Assembly: GCA_009602735.1 (NCBI GenBank)
Contig: WELA01006130.1
Location: 336,228 to 400,227 of the forward strand
Length of the DNA stretch: 64,000 nt
Reading direction: 5' to 3'
Origin: Mesotaenium endlicherianum
Taxonomy: Eukaryota > Streptophyta > Zygnematophyceae > Zygnematales > Mesotaeniaceae
Shown here: piece after piece, positions 54,684 through 64,000 of the stretch
How the letters are laid out: each line of letters begins with the position of its first letter
Position numbering within the stretch: the stretch's first letter is position 1
The notes under the pieces: model-generated
Seen by the model: only the letters and a program-made list of their open reading frames with translations
What the model was told of the DNA's origin: nothing
The model's database searches: none
Made by a program: the position numbers and the translations under genes

Positions 54684-55890
54684 GTAGGTAGGCAGGCAGC
54701 TTGTGCGTGCACTTAGTGGTAGGCAGGTACGTAGGCAGTAGCAAATGATGATGAGACTCAGCGGCTGTACGGAACCCTCACTTGAGGGGGCTAGCAGGCA
54801 CACTCGTCAATCAGTAGGTGCTCGGGCTAGCCAGGAGTAGCCAGCACAAAGTAGCGTAGAAGGCAGGCAGCTAGAGCACACATGTAGGGGTAGATAGGCA
54901 CCGAAAGTAGGTAGCTAGGAGCACAAACCCCCCATGTAACCAACATCTACTGTATATATGACGGCGGCGGCACGGCGACCAGCTCACAGGAGAGAGAGAA
55001 AGAGACCCTCGAAGCCCCGTGCAGAGGCGGCCAGCCATCCAGCTGGCAGCCCTGGAGAGGCGGCGGAGGATGTGCAGGAAGGGCGAGAGGGCGCGCCTGA
55101 CTTGCATCCATCGCTCATCGGGCACAACGGCAGAAGGCGGGAGGGAAGCAGCAGCAGCAGCAGCAGCGACAGCTGGCGGTGCCCCCGTGGCCATCCTTGC
55201 AAGGCCTCTCCAGGCTTCCTGTGCCTACTGCTGCACCTGCTCCTCAAGGCTCACGCGTCCTTCTCGGGCACTCTTCTTCTTGGCAGTGCCGCCCAGGCGC
55301 AGGTGGACGAGTACGCACCAGCCAAGACTCACCACAACAGCTGGCCCTCCCATGGCGCCAGGTGGCAGGCCGCGCCTGCCTGCCAGCACGCGGCCAGACA
55401 TGTGGCCGCCTCGTGTCCACCATCCTCTCTTCTCTTCTCCGGTGAGTGGTGGTGTGGTGCCCTGCTCTGCTCTGCTCTGCTCATAGGTGGTCTTGGCACC
55501 TAGCTGGTCGCTGTCTCCCTCCTCTGGGCGCAGTCCGCTGCGTGCATCGGGTAGGGTCAGTCCCGACTGCTGTCGGCCGTCCCTCACACAGCAGGCAGCG
55601 ACGAAGTGGTGACATACGCTCAGCTACCCTCAGCGTGTGTGAGCGCGTGCAGGCGCGCGCGCGGGCAGCAGCGAGTGTTCGCCCAAGCAGCAGCGGCAGA
55701 CGTGAGGAGGAGCCTCACTTCTCTCTGTGCTCGCCTCGCTGGCTGCGGCACCAGCTGCCACTGGGGCCTGCATCAGCATGCATGCAGGTACCCCCTCCCT
55801 CCCTCCCTCCCTCCCTCCCCTTTGCAGATCATCGCCTCGTCTTATCCTACCTTCGCCTCTTCCTCGCAGGCGGCGCGAGGCCCGATTGCA
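54684..55890 (+). repeat. Segmental duplication 2, copy a
   Basis: Highly similar to 58478-59620 at an offset of about 3.8 kb. The first 450 bp are nearly identical. Copy a then has about 180 bp (55160-55340) absent from copy b, and lacks about 120 bp that copy b has. It includes GTAGGCAGG-type short repeats at the left and a CTCC microsatellite near 55795-55818. Confidence 0.88.
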
Positions 55891-56034
55891 GGGCTGATGC
55901 AAGCACGCAATGCTGCCGTGGCAGGTGCTGAGAGAATTGGGGCCCTTCTCCCCCTGGTGCTGCCACCGGTGGAAGGAACGCCGTGGACGGCGCACCTGTC
56001 GCAACGAAATATGACCCAAGACAAAGAAGTCTAG
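55828..56034 (+). CDS. Possible terminal exon, unidentified protein
   Basis: A 69-codon open stretch preceded by a pyrimidine tract ending TTTGCAG (acceptor-like at 55827), reading IIASSYPTFASSSQAARG and then PIAGLMQARNAAVAGAERIG to a TAG at 56032-56034. The composition is protein-like and unlike the surrounding low complexity. In duplication copy b the equivalent acceptor reads GCAC instead of GCAG and the frame diverges. No family is recognised and the upstream exons are uncertain. Confidence 0.25.
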   Translation: MIASSYPTFASSSQAARGPIAGLMQARNAAVAGAERIGALLPLVLPPVEGTPWTAHLSQRNMTQDKEV

Positions 56035-56389
56035 GTAGTAGGTAGTAGCAGCACAGCTGATTAGGTTGCGCAGAGTAGCACGAGCAGCAGATGTAGGCTA
56101 GTAGCGCTAGGTTCCTCAGTCCCAATAGTAGTCACAGGCGTAGAGCTAGGGCAGGGACCTGTTTGTGTAATGAACATTCTTTCGATGTAGGCACGCTCTC
56201 GGACTCTCCAATCGGGTCCTGGGCCGCAGGGAGAGCGCGGGCGGCATGCGTGCACGCGCGGGAGGAGGCGGCGTCTGGCGGGCAGCAGGCAGCAGGCAGC
56301 ACCACGGCCACCCACACACACGCATACGCAGACACTCCCTCCCGCCTTCTGCCAACAGCAGAAGATAAGTCCCCCCCTGCCACCTTCCC

Positions 56390-56515
56390 CCCCTCTCTCT
56401 CTCTCTTTCCCTCCTTTCTCCTCTCTCTCTCTCTCCCTCTCTCTCTCTCTCCCCCTCTCTCTCTTCCTCCCTCTCCCTCTCCATCTCTCCCTATTTCTCT
56501 CTCCCTCTGTGCTTA
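56390..56515. repeat. CT-rich low-complexity tract
   Basis: Continuous CTCTCT/CCCTCT sequence. The minus-strand Arg/Glu-rich ORFs across it (within 56061-56897) are artefacts. Confidence 0.9.
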
Positions 56516-56559
56516 TCAGCCTCCACAGCTTCCCCCCCCCCCCTGTGGTGGTGTGGCAA

Positions 56560-57200
56560 GGGTTGGGCCTGGGCCTGGCCGACTCCGACGCTGCTTCCCC
56601 TGGTGCTGCAGCAGCAGGGGCGGCAGCGGCAGGGGCTGACCGGAGCCGTCTTCTGAGCCCTCGCTCGGCCCTGGCCTCGGCTCCCGCATGATGCAGAGCA
56701 GCTGCTGGATCATGCAGGAGCCGAGGCCAGGCCCGGGCGAGGGCTCGGAGGACGAGGAGGGTCCCTCGGGGTTGTGGTTGGGCCCTGGCTGCCTCCGCCG
56801 CTGCTTTCTCTGGTGCTGCAGCAGCAGAGGGCGGCAGCGGCGGGGGCAGCAGTCCCTGGCGCTCGCTCGCTCGGCCTCGGCCTCGGCTCTCTCGCACGAC
56901 CCAGAGCAGCTGCTGGGCCGTGCGAGAGCGCTGTGGCCGGGGCCGGTGCCGATCGAGGGTCCAGGGATCAGGGGCTCGGGGGTCAGGGGCCGCCGCCGCT
57001 GCTGCTGCTCCCCCTGCGGCTGCAGCGGCAGGGGCAGCAGCAGCAGCAGCAGCAGCGCGGACTCCTGCCGCCCCTGGCGCTCTCGTGCAGCCCTGCCTGG
57101 CCTTTGCTCTCCCGCAGGACCCAGAGCAGCTGCTGGGTCACGCGCCAGGGTAAGGGCCAGGCCGGCCTGGGCGAGGGCCTGGGGCTGAGAGGACAAGCAT
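56560..57200. repeat. About 210-bp minisatellite of hairpin-forming units
   Basis: The core CAGAGCAGCTGCTGG recurs at 56694, 56902 and 57122 (spacing 208 and 220). Each core is flanked by inverted arms. In the first unit the arms are 20 bases (56673-56692 and 56709-56728) with one mismatch, around a 16-base loop. A second palindromic block, GGTGCTGCAGCAGCAG-like, lies between cores. The ORFs on both strands here follow from the repeat. Confidence 0.75.
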
Positions 57201-58004
57201 GTTCCTTCACCTCTGCTCTCTCCAAGGTGGACGACGCATGCTGACTCCTCCTTCCTCTTCTTCTTCGGCTTGCTGTCGTGGTTGTGGGTGGTGCCAGAGC
57301 AGCAGGGGCTGGGCGGAGGCGCAGGTAGAGGCGGAGGAGGAGGCGGCGCGCCCCTTAACAAACTCCCCTGGGGGCGGGTGGGCTAGTCACGTGCGGCCGG
57401 GGAGGAGGCCAGCTTGAGGGCGGGGCCGACCGGACGGATCTTCCGGGGCCGCCTCTCGTGGTGCCGCTACGCCTCCTCCCGCAGATCCCAGACCCGCACA
57501 TTCAAGCGAGAGCCCATCCGCTGCGTCACCTGTCCGCGCGGACAGGTGGCACCCAAACCCGCCCTTGCGCGGGTGGGGCCTGCCGGTCGGCTCCGCGCGG
57601 CCGCCCGGCGGTCCCACCTCCGCGCTAGGGCACGGGTGCTGCCATCTGGCAGCACCCCCCACACTATTTCAAATTACTCCTTTCTCACCCCCCACCATCG
57701 GGGGCTGTCCCCACGCTCTTGCGGACAAGAAACGGGCGCCTGCACGGTCTTCTTGGTGTGGGGGACACGGGCAGCTAGGAGAGCTGCTGCTGCTGCTGCT
57801 GCTGCTCCTGCAGGAGCGCCCCCGCCCTTCTCTGCCGATGCTGGCCGTGAGACAGTTCGGTAACTTGAAGCACTTTGTGTCCATGAGCGGAGCGGAAGTT
57901 TGACCACATCGGCTCATCCAGCTCTTGTATTCCTCCCCTCTTCTGGCGTGGCTTCATGCAGGTCCAGCCGACTAATTTCTGGCTTTCGAGCCTATCCAAT
58001 TAAG
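57201..58004. other. GC-rich DNA with a CTG repeat, no supported gene
   Basis: Contains a CTG array at 57783-57806 and dense overlapping ORFs on both strands. No domain recognised. Confidence 0.4.
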
Positions 58005-58325
58005 GAGATGGAGGAGGAGGGGGAGTGGTGGACGAGGCAGCCGGGGCGGCAAAGGAGGAAGAGGAGAGGGGGAGGAGGGAGAGGAGGTGGTAGAGGACGT
58101 GATGGAAGAAGAGGGAGGGTGGGAAAAGGAAAAGGAGGAGGAGGGAAAGGTCCAGACGAGGAGATGGAGGGAGGGAAGAGGAGGAGGAGGAGGAGGAGGA
58201 GGAGGAGGCGAGGAGTTGGAAACGGTTGTCAACGCAGAGGAGGTCGGGGAGGGAAAGACGAGGAGGAGAAAGAGCAGGAGGTGGGGAGGAGGAGGAAGAA
58301 GAGGAGGGGGAGGTAGGGAGGAAAG
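58005..58325 (+). repeat. Long purine tract (GGA/GAA-rich)
   Basis: About 320 bp that is almost purely G and A on the plus strand, built of GAGGAGG and GAAGAGG variants. Gly/Glu/Arg-rich plus-strand and Pro/Ser-rich minus-strand ORFs are by-products. Confidence 0.9.
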
Positions 58326-58477
58326 ATTCTCCCTCACCAACCCCCAGGCACCTCTGCTGTGCGGTGGTGACTCCGCAGCAGGGGTTGGTAGTCAGGCTAG
58401 TCAGGAGTGGTCAGCAGCAGGCGGTAGGTGACAGCGCAGCGGCAGTAGGCCAGGCAGGGCAGCAGGCAGGCAGCCCT

Positions 58478-59620
58478 TGTGCGCGCACTTAGTGGTAGGC
58501 AGGTATGTAGGCAGGTATGTAGGCAGTAGCAAAAGATGATGAGACTCAGCAGCTGTAGTGAACCCTCACTTGAGGGGGCTAGCAGGCACACCCGTCGACT
58601 AGTAGGCACGCGGGCTAGCCACGAGTAGCCAGCAGAATGTAGCGTAGAAGGCAGGCAGCTAGAGCACACACGTAGCGGTAGATAGGCACAAAAAGCAGGT
58701 AGCTAGGAGCACGAACCCCCCATGTAACCAACATCTACTGTATATATGACGGCGGCGGCACGGCGACCAGCTCACAGGAGAGAGAGAAAGAGACCCTCGA
58801 AGCCCCGTGCAGAGGTGGCCAGCCATCCAGCTGGCAGCCCTGGAGAGGCGGCGGAGGATGTGCAGGAAGGGCGAGAGGGCGCGCCTGACTTGCATCCATC
58901 GCTCATCGGGCACAACGGCAGAAGGCGGGAGCGAAGCAGCCGCAGCAGCAGCTGGCCCTCCCATGGCGCCAGGTGGACCAGGCCGCGCTTGCCTGCCACC
59001 ACGCGGCCAAATATGTGGCCGCCTCCTCGTGTCCCCCATCCCCTCTTCTCTTCTGCGGTGAGTGGTGGTGTGGTGTCCTGCTCTGCTCTGGCCCTCTCCT
59101 TCCCGAGCATGTGCGTTCGACTGTGCTTGCACTCCGCCTCTGTTCGCCGGCTTGTTGGGTGCTCTTAAGGACTTGGCACTCACGATCGACGTGTTTCCGT
59201 ATGCACGCGCGCTGGCACCGATGTGGTCTTGGCACCTAGCTTGTCGCTGTCTCCCTCCTCTGGGAGCAGTCCGCTGCGTGCATCGGGTAGGGTCAGTCCC
59301 GACTGCTGTCGGCCGCCCCTCACACAGCAGGCAGCGACAAAGTGGTGACATACGCTACCCTCAGCGTGTGTGAGCGCGTGCAGGCGCGCGCGCGGGCAGC
59401 AGCGAGTGTTCGCCCAAGCAGCAGCTGCAGACGTGAGGAGGAGCCTCACTTCTCTCTGTGCTCGCCTCGCTGGCTGCGGCACCAGCTGCCACTGGGGCCT
59501 GCATCAGCACGCATGCAGGTACCCCCTCCCTCCCTCCCTCCCTCCCCTTTGCACATCGTTGTCTCGTCGTATCCTACCTTCGCCTCCTCCTCGTCCCAAG
59601 GCTCGAGAGAGTGCCTCATA
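58478..59620 (+). repeat. Segmental duplication 2, copy b
   Basis: Counterpart of 54684-55890. Opens with the same GTGCGCACTTAGTGGTAGG stretch and closes near the CTCC microsatellite and TATCCTACCTTCGCC. It carries its own insertion of about 120 bp (59090-59225). Confidence 0.88.
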
Positions 59621-60640
59621 TAAAGCTGTGCCTGATGACCCAGGGTAGCCAGCCAGTCAGCCAGTCAGTCGATCGCCCGTCTTTGGATGACAGTCAGTGA
59701 GGGCCTTATCGTGGCCTCTCCGCAGTTATTTGGTCCGTCAGTCAGTCAGCCGCCCCTCTACGGATGCCGATCGGTGAGGTGACAGTTGATTCCGTGTCTC
59801 TGATCCCAAATCTGCTGCTTGACTGATGCAGGTGGAGAAGAGGGGGGGAGGGGGGGGCCTTCCCCGATGGGGAAGGAAAGGAGCTTCAGTGCCTGCCTTG
59901 CTGGCTTCAGCCGTCCTCAATGTTGCCGCGATTGCCTCACTCGCCGCAGGTGCTGCATGCGCCCGGGGCGGGCGTGAGAGAGGACGCGTGAAGCAGCTCC
60001 TTGTTGCTTCCCCTCCCCCTCTGCCAGCTTCTTGCTTGCGGTGAGTGCGACGAGCCAGACACCCCCACCCGGTAGTGGCAGGTGCCAGTGTCAGAGGCAG
60101 GCGGGCGGGCGGGCGGGCCGGGCGGCTCCACTGCCCTAGCTCGCTCCACTCCTTTTTGCATATCATGCACACCATCTATTGGCCGAGACTAGCCTTGGCT
60201 GCTACTGCTGCTCTCACTGGGGCTGCTTTGTGGGGCCTTAGGGGAAGAGAGCACGGGTGGGTGGATGGATGAGTGGATGGATGGCTGGGTGAATGTGAAT
60301 ATGCAACCCAATAGGGAATCAGTGGGGGTAGCGTATGTCGTCCTTCCAGGCTCCACGCACACTCACGCACCCTCATGCCAGAGAATACACGCACAGCTTT
60401 GAGTATTTGTGCTTTTGCATGCTCCCGACCGCTCCCTTCTGTCGCCCGTGTTGCCCTCGCTCCCCCGCTCATGGTGTCAGTGCCGCGCGCGTGCATGTGG
60501 GTGGTGGGCAGCTCCAGGGGGTGCAGGGTCTCATCTCATCTCATCTCGAGATCTGAGATCACAAGGACCACAGAAGCTGCCGGTGCTGGCTGACCCTCTG
60601 CTGTCAGGGCGATCAATAAGCGGAGAGGGTGAGGGTGAGG
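59621..60640. other. GC-rich region with possible exon fragments
   Basis: Two hydrophobic stretches look protein-like: VPALLASAVLNVAAIASLAAG (about 59895-59960) ending near a GCAGGT site, and IYWPRLALAATAALTG (about 60175-60230). They might be exons of a membrane or organelle protein, but no splice model can be supported. Short tetranucleotide repeats (GGATGGAT near 60255, CAGTCAGC near 59655) are also present. Confidence 0.3.
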
Positions 60641-60769
60641 GAGAAGTGGGAGATGGAGAAGGAAGGGAGAGGGCAAGGAGGGGGGGGGAGGGAGNGGGGG
60701 AGTATAGGACCACCGGGCACTTCATCTGTCAGCACTCGCTCTATCACCTTTGTACCTCGCATCTCCTTC

Positions 60770-61985
60770 TCACACACACACGCACAAAACACACCAACCC
60801 TCACATACATTGACGCACCACTTACCCCCCTCTCTCTCACACACACAGACTTACACACGCACTTCCTTCCTTTCCCTCACACCTGCAACCCCCCCCCTTG
60901 TGTCTCACATACACAGCACCCCCCGCCCCCCTCCCTCGCACACTCTCTTCCTCTCTCTCTACACCTCTCTTCCTGTCCCCTTCCTCGCACACTCTCTCCC
61001 CCCCTCTCTCTCTCTCCTCACTTCTTCACAGGCCTCCCAAGATTTTATTCTCTATGTGGTTTGCAAGCAGTCTCGCTCTCTCTCTCTCTCCCTCTCTTTC
61101 TCTCTCTCTCTCACACACACACACACACGCGCACACACACGCACACATCATGCACAGACACTTCCCACTCTTTTTCTCACACCCACACACCCACACACAT
61201 ACGCACACTCACACTAATTACACCAATCCCCTCCCTATTTCTCCCGCATTGTCATACACACACCTACTCACACATACACAAGCGGTCACACCATCTCTGT
61301 TTCTCTCTTTCTATGAGACACGCACACAGCCACACAAACTCTATTGATGTCCTCCCTTTATCTCTCTCTTTCTTTCTCCGTTTCTCTTTCACACACATGC
61401 ACACACATACATTGCCCTCCCGCTCCTCGCACACACACACTCTCCCTCTCTCTCAACTCCACCACAGTCCCTCACACAACATACACACACGCTCCACCTC
61501 CTCATTCCCTCTCACATATACTTCCCCTCCCTCACACACACACATACTCGCACGAATACACACACAAACAGACACACACACTTTCGCCCCCCTTGCCGAC
61601 CTCTCTCTCTCCCCCACACATACACCACACACACACACAAATACTGTCTCTCTCTCACATGCAAACACATGCACACGCACATTCACTACCAACTGCCTCT
61701 TACTCCGTTCATCTCACACACAAATGTTTTCACACACGCACACACACACGTACACACTCGCGAGTCACCGACCCCTCTCTTACCCTCGCCAATTGTATCA
61801 CACAAATATTCCGTCACCACTCCTGCAATTTGTCTCCCCCTTGTCTCTCTCTTTCCCTCACACACACACACACACACATGCACAGACACTCACACACGCA
61901 CACACACACACACACCTCTCCCCCGACCCCTCCCTGCCACCCTCTTACTCTCTCTCTCTCTCAATCTCCCCCTCTCTCTCTTTTG
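60770..61985. repeat. 1.2-kb CA/CT low-complexity tract
   Basis: Alternating CACACA and CTCTCT runs, very poor in G on the plus strand. It produces long stop-free frames (60629-62005, 61344 onward) dominated by His, Thr, Ser, Leu and Pro, which are artefacts. Confidence 0.95.
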
Positions 61986-62261
61986 CCCATTGGTTGCTCC
62001 CATAGAAGCATGCCCCATGTACGCTGCCGCTTGACATACCTCCCCTGGGGCTGCAAGGAGTGGTCATCTCCAAGTCGCTCTGCTCCATGGGGTAGCCCTT
62101 GGCTGCTACCATTTGGGTGTACCCCCCCGGTTGTTACCTATTCCGGAATACTCCCTTGCTTGATACCGCTTGGGATATCCCTTCCGCACGCCAACGCGTG
62201 GGCGTGTCCCATAAGGACCATGTTAGCAGTGCCTGTGCTCCTTGAGTGCTATTGCTTCTGT

Positions 62262-63272
62262 GGGGGGAACTTGGTGCACCCCCCCTGTTTGTTACCTATC
62301 GGGGAACGCTTCACTCAAGGGGGGGGACTTGTGGCACCCCTGTTAGCTACCTATCAGGGAACGCGTCACTCAAGGGGGGGGGGACTTGTGGCACCCCCCC
62401 TGTTTATTACCTATGGGGGAACGCTTCACTTAAGGGGGGGGACTAGGTGCACCCCCCCTGTTTGTTACCTATCGGGAACGCTTCACTCAAGGGGGGGGAC
62501 TAGGTGCACCCCCCCTGTTTGGTTCCTGTCGGGGAACGCTTCACTCAAAGGGGGGGGACTTGTGGCACCCCCCCAGTTTGTTATCTATCGGGGAACGCTT
62601 CACTCAAGGGGGGGCGACTTGTGGCACCCCCCCTGTTTGTTACCTATCGGGGAACGCTTCACTCAAGGGGGGGGACTTGTGGCACCCCCCCTGTTTATTA
62701 CCTATGGGGGAACGCTTCACTTAAGGGGGGGGACTAGGTGCACCCCCCCTGTTTGTTACCTATCGGGAACGCTTCACTCAAGGGGGGGGACTAGGTGCAC
62801 CCCCCCTGTTTGGTTCCTGTCGGGGAACGCTTCACTCAAAGGGGGGGGACTTGTGGCACCCCCCCTGTTTGTTATCTATCGGGGAACGCTTCACTCAAGG
62901 GGGGGCGACTTGTGGCACCCCCCCTGTTTGTTACCTATCGGGGAACGCTTCACTCAAGGGGGGGGACTTGTGGCACCCCCCCTGTTTATTACCTATGGGG
63001 GAACGCTTCACTTAAGGGGGGGGACTAGGTGCACCCCCCCTGTTTGTTACCTATCGGGAACGCTTCACTCAAGGGGGGGGACTAGGTGCACCCCCCCTGT
63101 TTGGTTCCTGTCGGGGAACGCTTCACTCAAAGGGGGGGGACTTGTGGCACCCCCCCTGTTTGTTATCTATCGGGGAACGCTTCACTCAAGGGGGGGCGAC
63201 TTGTGGCACCCCCCCTGTTTGTTACCTATCGGGGAACGCTTCACTCAAGGGGGGGGACTTGTGGCACCCCCC
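62262..63272. repeat. Satellite: 58-bp monomers in a 291-bp higher-order repeat
   Basis: About 17 tandem monomers of 56-59 bp, each with a run of 7-9 G, ACTTGTGGCA or ACTAGGTGCA, a run of 6-7 C, TGTTTGTTACCTATC-like text and GGGAACGCTTCACT. Five monomer types repeat in the same order three times (from 62400, 62691 and 62982), giving a 291-bp higher-order unit whose copies are nearly identical. The G-run and following C-run could pair as a hairpin in every monomer. Degenerate related text (62040-62260) precedes the array. Open frames across it are artefacts of a period divisible by three. Confidence 0.93.
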
Positions 63273-63622
63273 TAACTTTCTACTGACTGGGGATACCGCC
63301 AAGTGCGACGGGGGACATACGATATAGGGACTCACTGTCGTTTGTTCCACATGCTGTTGGAGGGACGCTAGCCTCGAGGCAGATTAACTGGTGGGCCTCC
63401 GGACCTGCGATCGTGGCCGCTATGCTTTCTCAAGGTCCCTGCAGCATGTTGGCTCTGTGTGTGCGCTCACCTCCAGGGGTGGGCAAGTCAGCTGGCGCCG
63501 GCAAGGCTAGCACGCAGAGTTGCCCCGCACGGTCCTCGCATGAGTCCGTCCTGCTGCTCGGCCTCGTTGCCGGCCAGCAGGCCATGTGGGGGGGTACTGC
63601 CAGGTTGGCTCTGGCAACTGCC
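63273..63622. other. Non-coding flank of the satellite
   Basis: Unique-looking GC-rich sequence. Overlapping ORFs (for example 63413-63844) have no recognised motif. Confidence 0.4.
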
Positions 63623-63694
63623 CAACACCTCTTTGCGCAACGGCTGTGCCGCCACTCGCTGGTGCGTCCATGGGTTCGACTCCCAGGGGTGTTG
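63623..63694 (+). tRNA. tRNA-like sequence, probably a pseudogene or SINE head
   Basis: 72 nt with perfectly complementary 7-base ends (CAACACC and GGTGTTG), an A-box-like TTTGCGCAACGG, and a T-arm TGGGTTCGACTCCCA containing a B box. An anticodon arm can be drawn with four of five pairs and loop ACTCGCT (anticodon TCG, Arg). Against a functional tRNA: position 33 is C instead of T, the D-stem pairs poorly, and the outer T-stem pair is mismatched. Confidence 0.4.
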
Positions 63695-64000
63695 CTTGCG
63701 CGTTTCATGTTCCATTGTTTCGCGCACGGTTGTTTTGGTCTGCGCCTGTTACGAATCGTATATGCTGGCGTCCAGCCCTCTTCTTATGGCTGTGTGTGTG
63801 TGTGTGTGAGTGTCTTGTGTGTACATTTTTGCCTGTGTGTTTGACTGAAGTCTCAGCTTGGGAGGAAAAGTGAGTGTGTATGTGTGAGAGAGAGTAAGTG
63901 TGTGCACGTGTATTCAGGAGAGTATGTGTGTATGTGCATACACGTGCGCGATTGTATTTGTGTGTCGCTGTATGTGTGCGCGTGCACGCGGGGGGGGAGG
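63695..64000. repeat. GT-rich microsatellite region at the window end
   Basis: Repeated GTGTGTG and TGTGCG tracts (63790-63990) with no supported gene. Confidence 0.7.

Noticed and set aside
56061-57361. Long minus-strand ORFs (278 and 281 codons)
   Set aside because: They run through CT-rich and hairpin-minisatellite sequence. The Arg/Glu/Ala/Pro-rich composition follows the repeats, with equally long frames on the opposite strand.
62262-63272. Regular spaced repeats that could be mistaken for a CRISPR array
   Set aside because: Repeat and spacer are not separable. The whole monomer is repeated with higher-order structure, there are no cas genes, and the genome is eukaryotic.
60629-63275. 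Very long ORFs (458 and 643 codons) over the CA/CT tract and the satellite
   Set aside because: They consist of simple-repeat amino-acid runs and continue through satellite monomers because the 291-bp period is divisible by three. No domain or codon structure.

Overview
The window is eukaryotic nuclear DNA from the green-plant (streptophyte) lineage. It is dominated by Ty3/gypsy LTR retrotransposons, several with an integrase-terminal chromodomain and primer-binding sites resembling plant initiator-Met tRNA. It also holds remnants of intron-containing host genes and, on the right, GC-rich low-complexity DNA. A charophyte alga such as Chara is my guess from the overall style; that is inference, not something the sequence proves. 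There are no operons, CRISPR arrays or prokaryotic genes. Single Ns (18832, 22493, 22514, 34355, 48015, 60695) and a 33-base N run (50977-51009) show a draft assembly.

Left part (1-11 kb). A structurally complete 6.7-kb chromovirus (called family P here, 1216-7902) has two nearly identical 503-bp LTRs, a 5-bp target duplication, an intact gag and an intact pol, and a textbook -1 frameshift signal between them. It sits exactly on the likely ATG of an F-box/LRR-like host gene (7903-10587). That gene is broken a second time by a solo LTR of another family (family R, 8644-9672).

Nest (11-31.3 kb). An old family Q element (11041-27675) was split by a second family Q element (13463-22241) with a clean CAGTC target duplication. 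Both have degenerate gag and pol. Both also carry an extra ORF between the chromodomain region and the 3' LTR whose C-terminal part is conserved between the two. The older element additionally carries a host-gene-like segment (HIRAN-like, apparently with an intron) in place of its integrase C-terminus. Its 3' LTR abuts a minus-strand family R element (27676-31248) with a gag zinc knuckle, protease, RT, PBS and a 5' LTR that contains antisense tRNA-like modules. Three 5S-rRNA-like fragments lie in its leader.

Mosaic (31.2-42.5 kb). In order: an S-type repeat, a 5'-truncated second family P copy (32214-35625), a minus-strand family Q element with an intact gag (35626-38473), a family R 3' end with chromodomain remnant and LTR (38474-39502), a 475-bp TRIM-like element (39503-39977), and a second S-type repeat.

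Host region (42.8-47 kb). A multi-exon gene has a signal-peptide-like first exon, phase-compatible introns and a final HxTx-containing exon that suggests a 2H-phosphoesterase fold. An unidentified exon-like ORF follows.

Right part (49-64 kb). GC-rich DNA contains two pairs of proximal segmental duplications, microsatellites, a roughly 210-bp minisatellite of hairpin-forming units, a purine tract, a 1.2-kb CA/CT tract, a satellite with a 291-bp five-monomer higher-order repeat, and a tRNA-like sequence. The long ORFs here are by-products of low complexity.
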